Assembly (NCBI RefSeq): GCF_018145655.1
Contig: NZ_JAGSSY010000003.1
Coordinates: 124,001 to 188,000, forward strand
DNA length: 64,000 nucleotides
Source of the DNA: Campylobacter anatolicus
Lineage (GTDB): Bacteria; Campylobacterota; Campylobacteria; Campylobacterales; Campylobacteraceae
Direction of reading: 5' to 3'
Shown: piece after piece, positions 19,215-29,100 of the stretch
How positions within the stretch are numbered: position 1 is the stretch's first letter
Layout: each line of letters begins with the position of its first letter
Program-made: the position numbers and the translations under genes
The notes under the pieces: generated by a model
The model's database searches: none
What the model was told of the DNA's origin: nothing
What the model saw: the letters and a program-made list of their open reading frames with translations, nothing else

Positions 19215-21720
19215 TTTTATACTTTCGTTTATAATACTTTTAAAATTTGGTATCAAGATCGCCGACTTTAATGTTGGTGGTGTTGACTTAGAACAATTAT
19301 ACATAAAACTAGATAAAAAGTTAATTTTTAGAGCTGATAGGATCAAGCTTCCAAATTTAAAGCCAAATGAAAATGAGAAAAAATCAAGCAAATATCTGCT
19401 AAGTATAACAGATAGTGTTATGTGGCTCGATAGACTTTTTGAAGAAATTTCATTAAAAAGCGTAATAATAGGAGAAAACGAGCTTAAGGTATTTTATAAA
19501 GATGATATATTCTTTGTGGATAGTGCATTTTTTGGAGCAGATATAAGGGTGCAAAAACATAGCGAAGATAATACCGATGTGTTTGAGATAAAAAATATCT
19601 CTTTTAAGGATTTTAACGTCAGTATAGCTGGACTTGCTAGTGCAAATTTAAAACAAAAAAAGTATGCCTTTTCTGGGACATTTAGCTCACACGAGATAAA
19701 TGGTAATATTGACGCAGCACTTATTGACGATACGATACGATACAAAGCTTACGATATAAGAGCAAATTCATTACGAAATTTTATGGACGAACTAGATTAT
19801 AAATTTGGTATAAATAAAGATGTTAAAAACTGGGTTTATGGATACATTATCGCACAAGATTACAGCATAAATGAGCTAAATGGTAAGGTAAATTTAAAGA
19901 GTGCAGACTTTTTCTTAAATGAGCTAAACGCCACAGGGATAGCAAAAGATCTAAAAGTGAAATTTGCCTCAAGTCTTGAAGCTGTCGATGTTAAACAGGC
20001 AAATATTGAGCTAAAAGAGGGCAAACTATACTTTAAACTAACAAACCCCACATACAAAGGTCGTCAGCTAAATGGTTCAAACCTAGTTATATATGATATT
20101 TTTAATGAAAAAACCGCTGGATTGTTACTAAATTTAAAGACTAGTGCGATCTATGATGGTGCGATAAATGACATACTAAAGGCTTATGATATATCAGTGC
20201 CAGTGTCACAAACTAGCGGTAAAATGGACGCATCATTAAGTCTTGATATAAAATTTGATCCATTTTTAGTTACGGCAAATGGAGTGTTTTTACCAAGAGA
20301 TGCTATGCTTGAGATAGTTGGTGCCAAATTTAAGACAGAGAGTGCGGAGATAAAGCTGATAAACTCAAATTTATTGCGTATAAATGCTAAAAATTTTGGT
20401 ATGGACTTTTTCAATTCTGACGCTATTGCAGTGATTGATTTAGATAAAAAAAGTGGCGATATAAACGGCACACTCAAAAGTCTAAATTTAATTACTAATG
20501 ATAAAAAGCTACTCTCTTTAAAAAACCAAGATATATATGCAAAGCTTGATTTTAGTAGTAAAGATACAAAGTTAGATCTATTAAATTTAGGTACAAACTT
20601 AAGCTTTGGTAAGGAAAATTTTATCCATTTACTAAATGCAAAAAATTTGATTGCTCACTCACATTTACTAAGCGAAATAGGCATAAAGAGTGTGCAAGAT
20701 ATAAGCATAAAAACAAAGGATTTTGCAAATTTAAGCATTGAGGCAAAAAATGTTGAGTTTAACCTACCATTTTATAAAAAAGACAAAACACCCTACGATA
20801 TTGATGATTTTAGCATATTAGTAACTCCAAATGGCACAAGCGGTAAGACTGCAAATGGCTTAGTAAATTTTACTGCAAACAATAAGAGCGTGGACATATC
20901 TGTGCGAGATTTAGACTTAGTAGTGGATACAAACTCAACTTCACAAGACACAAAACAAGCGATAAATTTACATGGTAAAAACTCAGATATTATTTTAAGT
21001 GATTTAAACCGAACTTTACCATTTAAAAACTATGAAGTCCAACAAAATAGTAAGTCACTCATAGTAAGCGGAATGCCTGAGAATGGACGTTTTGAGCTTA
21101 TAAAAAATGATAAAGATATAAATATTGATGCACGTGATATATCCGGTGATTTTGTCAATAAACTATTTAATATACAAAGCTTTGAAGGTGGTAAATTTAG
21201 ACTAAAACTAGTTGGTGTAAGAGATGATTTTAAAGGCGAGGCAAGATGTCATGATACTTTTTTGAAGGATTATATATTTTATCAAAAATTATTAAGTTTT
21301 CTTAACTCGATCCCATCACTTATTAGCTTAAAAACTCCAGATTTTAACGATAAAGGTTTTAGTGTTAAAACTGGTAAAATTTTATTTGAAAAAAAAGGCG
21401 AGGTGCTTCATCTGATCGCAGTTGAACTCATAGGCACAAGTGCAGACATTGGTGGCGTTGGAACGATAGACTTTAAAACAAAGCAGATAAATATCGATCT
21501 TGAACTAAAAATACTCAAAGATGCAAGTAATATAATCGATAAAATTCCACTTTTAAATCAGATAATATTAGGCAAAGATCGCTCGCTCTCAACACTTATT
21601 AAAATACGCGGAACCATAGATAAACCTGAATACTCAACACAAGTACTTCAAGATGCGTTTCTATCACCATTTAAGATAATACGAAATATACTTGAGGCTC
21701 CATTTTTGATATTTGATTGA
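19165..21720 (+). CDS. AsmA/YhdP-like envelope protein
   Basis: A large (851 residues) protein with an N-terminal membrane anchor (LFIKFFIIFILSFIILLKF) and a long beta-rich periplasmic part. The C-terminus, with repeated short beta strands (IGGVGTIDFKTKQINIDLEL, IRGTIDKPEYS), fits the AsmA-like C-terminal domain of proteins thought to bridge lipids between membranes. I infer a role in envelope lipid transport. The gene starts at ATG 19165 with AGGA at 19147-19150, a rather long 14-base spacing. Its 5' end lies inside mltG on the other strand. Confidence 0.65.
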   Translation: MSKKIAKYGLFIKFFIIFILSFIILLKFGIKIADFNVGGVDLEQLYIKLDKKLIFRADRIKLPNLKPNENEKKSSKYLLSITDSVMWLDRLFEEISLKSVIIGENELKVFYKDDIFFVDSAFFGADIRVQKHSEDNTDVFEIKNISFKDFNVSIAGLASANLKQKKYAFSGTFSSHEINGNIDAALIDDTIRYKAYDIRANSLRNFMDELDYKFGINKDVKNWVYGYIIAQDYSINELNGKVNLKSADFFLNELNATGIAKDLKVKFASSLEAVDVKQANIELKEGKLYFKLTNPTYKGRQLNGSNLVIYDIFNEKTAGLLLNLKTSAIYDGAINDILKAYDISVPVSQTSGKMDASLSLDIKFDPFLVTANGVFLPRDAMLEIVGAKFKTESAEIKLINSNLLRINAKNFGMDFFNSDAIAVIDLDKKSGDINGTLKSLNLITNDKKLLSLKNQDIYAKLDFSSKDTKLDLLNLGTNLSFGKENFIHLLNAKNLIAHSHLLSEIGIKSVQDISIKTKDFANLSIEAKNVEFNLPFYKKDKTPYDIDDFSILVTPNGTSGKTANGLVNFTANNKSVDISVRDLDLVVDTNSTSQDTKQAINLHGKNSDIILSDLNRTLPFKNYEVQQNSKSLIVSGMPENGRFELIKNDKDINIDARDISGDFVNKLFNIQSFEGGKFRLKLVGVRDDFKGEARCHDTFLKDYIFYQKLLSFLNSIPSLISLKTPDFNDKGFSVKTGKILFEKKGEVLHLIAVELIGTSADIGGVGTIDFKTKQINIDLELKILKDASNIIDKIPLLNQIILGKDRSLSTLIKIRGTIDKPEYSTQVLQDAFLSPFKIIRNILEAPFLIFD

Positions 21721-21781
21721 TGAAATTTATAAGTCAAATTTTAAGTATCTATAAAAATGGCTAAATAAATTTAAATTATTT

Positions 21782-21809
21782 GGGTGCTTTAATGATTTAC
21801 TAAACACCC
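21782..21809. terminator. stem-loop between convergent genes
   Basis: GGGTG..TTTA and TAAA..CACCC form a 9-bp stem with one bulged C around a 9-base loop, in the 93-base gap between the AsmA-like gene and the convergent helicase gene. There is no clean U run on either side, so it may work as a weak two-way terminator or as a 3' stabilising stem. Confidence 0.45.
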
Positions 21810-21813
21810 TACT

Positions 21814-23865
21814 TTAAACCACCACCCCAGTCTTTGCCATACCAGCCTCTATCAAAAAGCAACTTGGTTGATAATTTACCTTTTTTATCTTATCAAATTT
21901 GGCGTAGCTTAGATAAAGCTCATCTCTTGCCCTAGTAACCGCCACATAAAAAAGTCGTCGCTCCTCTTCTAAACTACCGCCCATACTCATTAATTTTAAA
22001 TTTGGAAAACGATTTTGAGCGAGATCTACGATAAAAACTTGATCAAACTCAAGCCCTTTGCTAGCGTGGATGCTAAGCAGACTGACACCCTCACCCTCGC
22101 TCATCTCGTTACTACCGAGTGCTATAAAGTTATAAAATTTCTCTATATTCGAGTAGTTTTTACTAAGCTCACTTAAAATAACAGACTTACGCATAATGCG
22201 TTCAATCGCCTCTGTCTTTTGTGCCAGATCCACGTTGCCGTTTTTTAGCGTGGCTCGTTTTGTGGCTAAATTATCCACTATAAGCTCGTAAAGTCGGCTA
22301 CTCTTAATCTCGTTTATAAGTGAAGTTGGGTGAGTTGTACGCTTTAAAACTTGCAAAAGATTATAAATTTCATATAAAAATATCGCCCCGCCCTCACTTA
22401 GCTTTTGCATTTTAAGTATCGGATTTGATAAAAATTTATCACTAAATTTAAGGGATTTAAAGCGTGAAACATCGACGAATTCATCAATATCATCAAATAG
22501 TCCAAGTTGGTAGTTTCGCTTTTTGTTTGAAGCGATACTTACATTACTATCAGGATTTAGCAGTCCTTGTGTAACGCTACCATGTCCAAGCTTTGAAAGT
22601 GCGTCAAAAATCTCTTTACTAGCTGCACTACCAACGCCTTTTGCATACTCGCAAATGTGGATAAATGCCATTATATCCTTTGGATTTATCATAATGCCTA
22701 CAATGTCAATGAGTGCTTTTATCTCGCGACTATCAAAAAAGCTCACACCGCCCTTTCGCTTTGAACTTATCCCACGCTCTTTTAGTGCGACCTCTATACC
22801 GTCCGCACTTGAGTTATTGCGAAAAATGATGGCGATATTTTCACGAGCAAACGGCGAAAGCGAGATGATATCAGCAATTGCACTATATTGCTCAAAAAGT
22901 TCATTATATACAAGCAAAGTCGGTGGTTTAAAAGTACCTTCACGGCTTACAGATAGGTGTTTTTCATAAAGGCGTGGATTATTTGCGATGACCTTGTTTG
23001 CAAGAGCTAAGATGCTTGAGCTTGAGCGATAATTTATATTTAATGCATAGATATTTGCATCTGTGAAACGTTGCTTAAACGATCCGATTATCTCTATATT
23101 TGCCCCATTAAATGCATAAATACTTTGATCAAAATCTCCTACACAAAATAGACTCTTTGTCTTAAATGCGTCTATTAGTGAGCCTTGAAGCATATTTGTA
23201 TCTTGATATTCATCTATTAATATCTCATCATAAGCCACAGTATCGCTATTTTTTAGCTCATCTCGCATTTTTATAAGCAGATCATTAAAATCTACGTAGC
23301 CAAAAAGCTCTTTTTGTGCCTCAAACTCAGCCAAAACATCTTCATAAATTTCAGCATATATGTTTTGTTCGTCGTTTTTTAGGCTAAGCCACTTAGCAAA
23401 GCTCTCGCTTTTTTTGGAATTTTCAGCACTATTTTGATAGAGTGAGTAAAGGTCGTAAAGATAAGCACCACCGTAAGGCTTAACATCACTTAAATGGTGA
23501 AATTTACGCCTTTCAACCAGACTTTTAAGTAAAATTTTAAGCTCACTGGGTTGTTTGAGTGTGATATTTTTATCAAGACTTTTAAGCAAAGTATAAGAGA
23601 CAGAGTGAAATGTCCCGGCTGTGATCTTGGATGTAATTTTTTTATCAAAATATCGCTCAAGTCGTGCTATCATCTCACTTGCAGCTTTATTTGTAAAGGT
23701 AAGTAGTAATATCCGCTCAGGTGTTGTACCCAAATTTAGAAGATGTGCGATACGAGCGACTATAGTACTAGTTTTACCCGTGCCAGCACTTGCGATGATT
23801 AGATTATGCCCAGCTGGGGCAGTAGCGGCGGTATATTGTTCTTTGTTTAATCGTGATAGTGGCAT
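21814..23865 (-). CDS. UvrD/Rep-family ATP-dependent DNA helicase
   Basis: A superfamily 1 helicase of 683 residues. Motif I is SAGTGKTSTI, motif Ia LLLTFTNKAASEM, motif II DEYQDTN, motif III GDFDQSIYAFNGA, motif IV NYRSS, and motifs V/VI lie in SIHASKGLEFDQVF and YVAVTRARDELYL. It unwinds DNA 3' to 5' in repair or replication restart; whether it is the Rep, PcrA or UvrD counterpart cannot be told from motifs. The gene faces away from pbpC with a 65-base shared promoter gap and converges on the AsmA-like gene. Confidence 0.9.
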   Translation of the reverse strand: MPLSRLNKEQYTAATAPAGHNLIIASAGTGKTSTIVARIAHLLNLGTTPERILLLTFTNKAASEMIARLERYFDKKITSKITAGTFHSVSYTLLKSLDKNITLKQPSELKILLKSLVERRKFHHLSDVKPYGGAYLYDLYSLYQNSAENSKKSESFAKWLSLKNDEQNIYAEIYEDVLAEFEAQKELFGYVDFNDLLIKMRDELKNSDTVAYDEILIDEYQDTNMLQGSLIDAFKTKSLFCVGDFDQSIYAFNGANIEIIGSFKQRFTDANIYALNINYRSSSSILALANKVIANNPRLYEKHLSVSREGTFKPPTLLVYNELFEQYSAIADIISLSPFARENIAIIFRNNSSADGIEVALKERGISSKRKGGVSFFDSREIKALIDIVGIMINPKDIMAFIHICEYAKGVGSAASKEIFDALSKLGHGSVTQGLLNPDSNVSIASNKKRNYQLGLFDDIDEFVDVSRFKSLKFSDKFLSNPILKMQKLSEGGAIFLYEIYNLLQVLKRTTHPTSLINEIKSSRLYELIVDNLATKRATLKNGNVDLAQKTEAIERIMRKSVILSELSKNYSNIEKFYNFIALGSNEMSEGEGVSLLSIHASKGLEFDQVFIVDLAQNRFPNLKLMSMGGSLEEERRLFYVAVTRARDELYLSYAKFDKIKKVNYQPSCFLIEAGMAKTGVVV

Positions 23866-23930
23866 ATTTCTCTCTTTAAAAAGTTTAAATTATATCCAAA
23901 TGTGCTTAAATTTCCGCTATAATCACGTTG

Positions 23931-26111
23931 ATGAAAATTAAAAAATATATATTAAAACTTATCAAATTTATGACTGCATTCTCACTTATGGCATTTGTGA
24001 TATTTGCCATATTTGACAGAATTTATCCTTTAAATTTAGATACATTAAATAAAGATAAATCGCAAATTTTATACGATATAAATGGAAATATAGTGCGTAT
24101 GAAGCTAGCAAATGATGACATTTGGAGATTTGAGGTGGATGAGATACCAAATGTATTAAAGCAAAGTGTCTTACTTTTTGAAGACCGCTATTTTTATTAT
24201 CATTTTGGTGTAAATCCATTTGCGATAATCCGCTCGGCTATTCACAACCTAACGCACAAAAATCGCATAGGAGCTAGCACTATAAGTATGCAAGTGGCAC
24301 GTATGTTAAACCCTGGCAAACGGTCTTATGCAAATAAATTCAGAGAAATTTTTCGTGCATTTCAGCTTGAGTGGCACTTTAGCAAAGATGAAATTTTAAA
24401 TCTTTACTTCACACTTGCACCTTACGGTGGTAACATAGAAGGTGTGAGTGCTGCGGCTAGATTTTATTTCAACAAAAGCTTAAACAAACTTAGCTATGCC
24501 CAGATGGCACTTCTAAGTACCATACCTAAAAATCCAAATAAAAATCGCCTTGATAAACGCTCTAATATAAATGCTCTAAAAAACAGGGTTGTAAAGCTAC
24601 TATATGAAGCTGGAATAATAAATTTAAGCGAATTTAAACGTGCCAAAGATGAGCCGTTTAAAAATGTTAGATTTGCTGTGCCACAAAACGCACCAAGCTA
24701 CTCAGACGCTGCATTTAAAAATGGCTTAACACACTCAAATTTAAACCTTACTCTGCAAAATGATACACTTAAAATTTTAACAACTGCGATGAATGACCTG
24801 ACGCAATACAACGCAAACAATGCAGCTGCAGTTGTAATAGACAATGCAAAGATGAGCGTGGTAGCCTTTATTGGTTCGCACAAGCAAAGTGCGAAAAATG
24901 GGCAAAACTCTGCTCTAAATATGCGACGAAATGTCGGCTCTACACTAAAGCCATTTATATTTTCATTAGCTCTTGATGATGGATTAATCACACCAAAATC
25001 AGAGCTAATAGACACTGAAATTTATATAAACGAATACGCTCCACGCAACTACAGCGGTGGGTTTTTAGGGCGTATAAGTGCAACTGATGCTCTAACGCTT
25101 AGTCTAAATATTCCTGCTATAAATTTAAACGAAAAGCTAGGGACAAATTCACTTTATGAGATGCTAAAACGTGCAAATTTAGTCAAGTTTGACAAGGAGT
25201 ATTATGGAGCGTCCATCGCACTTGGTAGTAGTGAAATGGGACTTTTAAATTTAGCTCATCTTTATACAATATATGCAAACGATGGAGTTTTGCGTCCGCT
25301 TGAATTCGCTGGTAAAATGCTAAATAATCAAGACAAAAATATTACACTTATTAGCCCACAAAGTGCCTATTTAACGGCAAAAATGATGAGCGAAGCTAGT
25401 AGGTCATATCTAAAAAATGCATGGCAATTTGCAAAAGATACTCCGCAAATTGCTTTTAAAACAGGCACAAGTTATGCAGATCGCGATATATATGCTGTCG
25501 GGTTAAATAAAAATTACACGATAGCTGTATGGATAGGCAACTTTGACGGTAAAAGGATGGATGGTGTAACTGGACTAAATGACGCGTCAAAGGTTGTTTT
25601 TGATATATTTAAGCTACTTTCACAAAGACAAAATTTGCAATTTTTGACAACCCCAAATGGCATAATCAAACGACTAACATGCCTTGATGCATATGAATTT
25701 ACGCAATGTAAAAATCTTCAATTTGATGAAGTTATACTAAATGTAGAGCTTAAGGATAAGTGTTGGAATTTACGTGGCGAAGAGCTTGATTTTATGTATA
25801 AAAATGGCTATCTTAGTAAATCAGAACTTGCTAAAAGTCCTTGCATAGATGTCCTTAAAAGTAAAAAACCCATATTTGCCACTCCATATAATGGTGAAAT
25901 TTTAATAACTGATGATAATAGCACAAAAGTTATGCTAAAATGTTATGCGTATTTGGGTGATGAGATCTATCTAAAAATAGACGGTGGCGAATTTATAAAG
26001 ACAAAAAATGCAATTGAAAATGAAGTATTATTAGATAATGGCAAACACACTTTAAGTTGCTTGGATGAAAACTCAAATTTAAATGAAATAATGATAGAAA
26101 TAAGGAGATAA
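23931..26111 (+). CDS. pbpC: penicillin-binding protein 1C
   Basis: A bifunctional peptidoglycan glycosyltransferase/transpeptidase. After one membrane segment the transglycosylase domain shows EDRYFYYHFGVNP and GASTISMQVARM. The transpeptidase has the nucleophile Ser337 in STLK, the SLN triad and KTGTS. The last 90 residues form a separate beta domain as in PBP1C. It is 726 residues from ATG 23931; the TTG just before is not needed. It is followed after one base by the alpha-2-macroglobulin gene, the pairing seen in E. coli pbpC-yfhM. Confidence 0.92.
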   Translation: MKIKKYILKLIKFMTAFSLMAFVIFAIFDRIYPLNLDTLNKDKSQILYDINGNIVRMKLANDDIWRFEVDEIPNVLKQSVLLFEDRYFYYHFGVNPFAIIRSAIHNLTHKNRIGASTISMQVARMLNPGKRSYANKFREIFRAFQLEWHFSKDEILNLYFTLAPYGGNIEGVSAAARFYFNKSLNKLSYAQMALLSTIPKNPNKNRLDKRSNINALKNRVVKLLYEAGIINLSEFKRAKDEPFKNVRFAVPQNAPSYSDAAFKNGLTHSNLNLTLQNDTLKILTTAMNDLTQYNANNAAAVVIDNAKMSVVAFIGSHKQSAKNGQNSALNMRRNVGSTLKPFIFSLALDDGLITPKSELIDTEIYINEYAPRNYSGGFLGRISATDALTLSLNIPAINLNEKLGTNSLYEMLKRANLVKFDKEYYGASIALGSSEMGLLNLAHLYTIYANDGVLRPLEFAGKMLNNQDKNITLISPQSAYLTAKMMSEASRSYLKNAWQFAKDTPQIAFKTGTSYADRDIYAVGLNKNYTIAVWIGNFDGKRMDGVTGLNDASKVVFDIFKLLSQRQNLQFLTTPNGIIKRLTCLDAYEFTQCKNLQFDEVILNVELKDKCWNLRGEELDFMYKNGYLSKSELAKSPCIDVLKSKKPIFATPYNGEILITDDNSTKVMLKCYAYLGDEIYLKIDGGEFIKTKNAIENEVLLDNGKHTLSCLDENSNLNEIMIEIRR

Positions 26112-26112
26112 A

Positions 26113-29100
26113 ATGTTAAAAAAAGGGCTTTTTTTAACGATTATATCACTTGTAAGCTTAAATGCTTTAACATTTGATAAAGATAAAAATATCAAAATAG
26201 ATACACCAAAGGTAGTGATATTTAAAACCACTGAAAAAGTAAGTAATGAGTTAGTTGGCAAGATAACGCATAAGAAAATTTTTGAGTGTTTGCCAAGCCT
26301 TGAAGGTGCTATACAATACCTTGATGATGGGCTAATGTTATACACAAATGATCTACATAAAGGACTTCAATACTCCTGCAAAATGGGCGATAGCAATGTC
26401 AATTTTAATAGTGGTGAGTTTAAAGTACGTGATGTTTTTAAGGTAAATAACGCACGTTATTTAATAAATTTTAATGATGATGTAAATGAAACAGAGATAT
26501 CATCAAATTTACAGATAAAAGACGCAAATTTTACAACTCAAGTCGCATCTAGCAAAAGCTTTTTTATAAATTTGGATAAAAATTTAACCGCACCTAAATT
26601 TTTTCTACCAGTAAATTTTAGCTCTAAATTTGGAGCAAACCTAACAAAAGAGTGGGAATTTGACTTTGCTAATGATAAAAAAAATGAGCAAGATAAATTT
26701 GAATTAAATCCAAAAGCAAAGACTTTAAATATAGAAAATATAGCTGCGATTAGCACAAATAATGGCAAATTAGCGGCGAGAATTTATATAAAAGAGTGGC
26801 TTTATGATGATAATGCTCTTAAAAATTTTATAAGTATAAGTGGTATTAATAGATTTAGCCTAAGTGATATCGGATATACTTACAATGAACGTGAAGAAGA
26901 TGATAAAAGTTACTATTATTATATAGATATAATAAGCGATGAGTTTAAGCCACAAAATAGCTATGAGATCACACTAAAAGCTGGATTTGGTGATAAAGAA
27001 AAGCAGATAAAAGATGATACAACTTATAACGTAAAAATGGGAAATTTTGCTCCATTTGTTGAGTTTATAAATGACAAACCGTATATTTCAAATGTCGGCC
27101 AGATCGGTATAAAAAGCATAAATGTACCTGAGATAAAGGTTGTGATTGACAAACTTAGTGATGCAAACTATAGATATTTTTTAAATTTTGATCAAAGTGA
27201 TATAGTCTTAAACGACTTAAGCCAAGAGGTAACGAGTAAAACCTATCAGCTTGAAGGCGGGATAAATGAAATTTCTTTAAATAAGATAAAGCTTGACTTT
27301 GCAGATATGAACGATGGCATATATACCGTCAATGTTTATTATGATAAAGACAAATACATCTCAAAGCAGGTATTTTTCAGTGATATTGCTATAAGTGCAA
27401 AACTAAGCAAAAATGAGCTTTTTGTCTTTGCAAATCGCCTTGGTGAAAATACAATGTTAGCAAACGCAAATGTTAAAATTTATGGTAAGAAAAATGAAGA
27501 GATCGCCATTGGAGCGACAAATGATGAGGGTGTTTTTAATCTTAGTAAAAAAGATATATACAAAGACGCTAAATCTGTCGTAGTTAGTCTTGGAAAAGAG
27601 CAAAATTTCCTTATACTTAACAATAGTGAAAATTTAAACGAAAATGCCCAGCACCAGTTAAAAGATGCAAATGAAACTATTGATGCATATATACATTTTG
27701 CATCTGATATCATACGTCCAAATGAGAGCATAAAGGGCGTAGGCTATCTAAGAGATAGAAATTTTAAACCACTTGCAAATATGCCTATAAAGTTAAAAAT
27801 AACAGATCCGCAAGATAAAAATATAGCCGAATTTGCCATTAAAACAAACGATGTGGGCGTGATAAGCTTTGATGAAAATATCACAAGTGAACTAAGTGGA
27901 AGATTTGCGTTAAGCCTAATATATGCAAATAAAAAGCTTTCACAAAATAACTTTTATGTCGAAAGCTTTACACCTACACGCATACAAAATCAAATCGCTC
28001 TACCTGATAATAAATTTATAGCAGATGGTATTATTACGGCAAAGTTATCAAGTAATTATCTCTTTGGCGGTGCAGCAAGTGATATGAGCGGAACGCTTGC
28101 GATGAATTTTTATGACAAAGAGTATAAAAATGAAAATTTTAAAGGATATAAATTTATCAATAAAACTATACAAAATAATGGCTATGACGTATTTGAAAAA
28201 CAGATAAAGCTAGATAAAAACGGTAAAACCCAAGAGCCTATCGTGCTAAATATAACAAGCCCAAATTCTATCCCCAGTGTGATAGATGCCGTGCTAAATT
28301 TTACAATAAATGATGATGGTAAAAATATAAGCACAAGTGAAATTTTCACACTTTACCCATATGAAAATTTAGTCGGCATAAGCACAAATAAAAGCCTTGT
28401 TGAGCCAAATGAAAAACTAAATATAAAAAGCGTTGTGCTAAAAGCCATAGATGAGACGCAAATACAAAAAGAGCTAAAATTTGATATAAAACGCACAACT
28501 TGGGAACACACAACCGATACATATAACGTCACAAGATGGCATAAAAAGCTCGAAGATGTCGATAGCTTTGTAAAACCTAGTGGTACGTTTGAATACACAT
28601 TCACACAAAGTGGTGCATACACGATCGTTGCGACGGATATAATTAACGGTGCAAGTGCAAGTATCGATGTAGATGTAAGTGGCTGGGACTATTCAACTTT
28701 AGCTCCAACTAAAGAGCTAAATAAAGCACAGATAAAGCTAAATGCTAAAACATACAAAAAAGGCGATGAGCTAAGTGCGGATATAAGTTCGGTTATCAAA
28801 GATGGTTTGGCACTCGTTACACTCGAAGATAATGGAGTAAAAGCGTATAAGATCGTAAAAGTCAAAAATAACTCAGCAAATGTTAAATTTAAACTTGATT
28901 TTGACTTTAATGGGCTTTATGTCGGTGCATCAATATATCGCTTAACAGATGGTGGAAATACGCCATTTAGAACTTACGCAAAAACTTACGCAAATGCTGA
29001 CAAAAGCGAAAAAAATATAAAACTAGAGCTAATTGCCAATAAACAAGCAAAGAGCAATGCTGATGTAAATGTAACGATAAAGACTGAGCCAAATGCCGAT

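Noticed and set aside
19215-19391. Longer mltG reading frame starting at 19391
   Set aside because: It would put about 59 residues before the membrane anchor and overlap the AsmA-like coding region by over 220 bases; family members begin just before the anchor.
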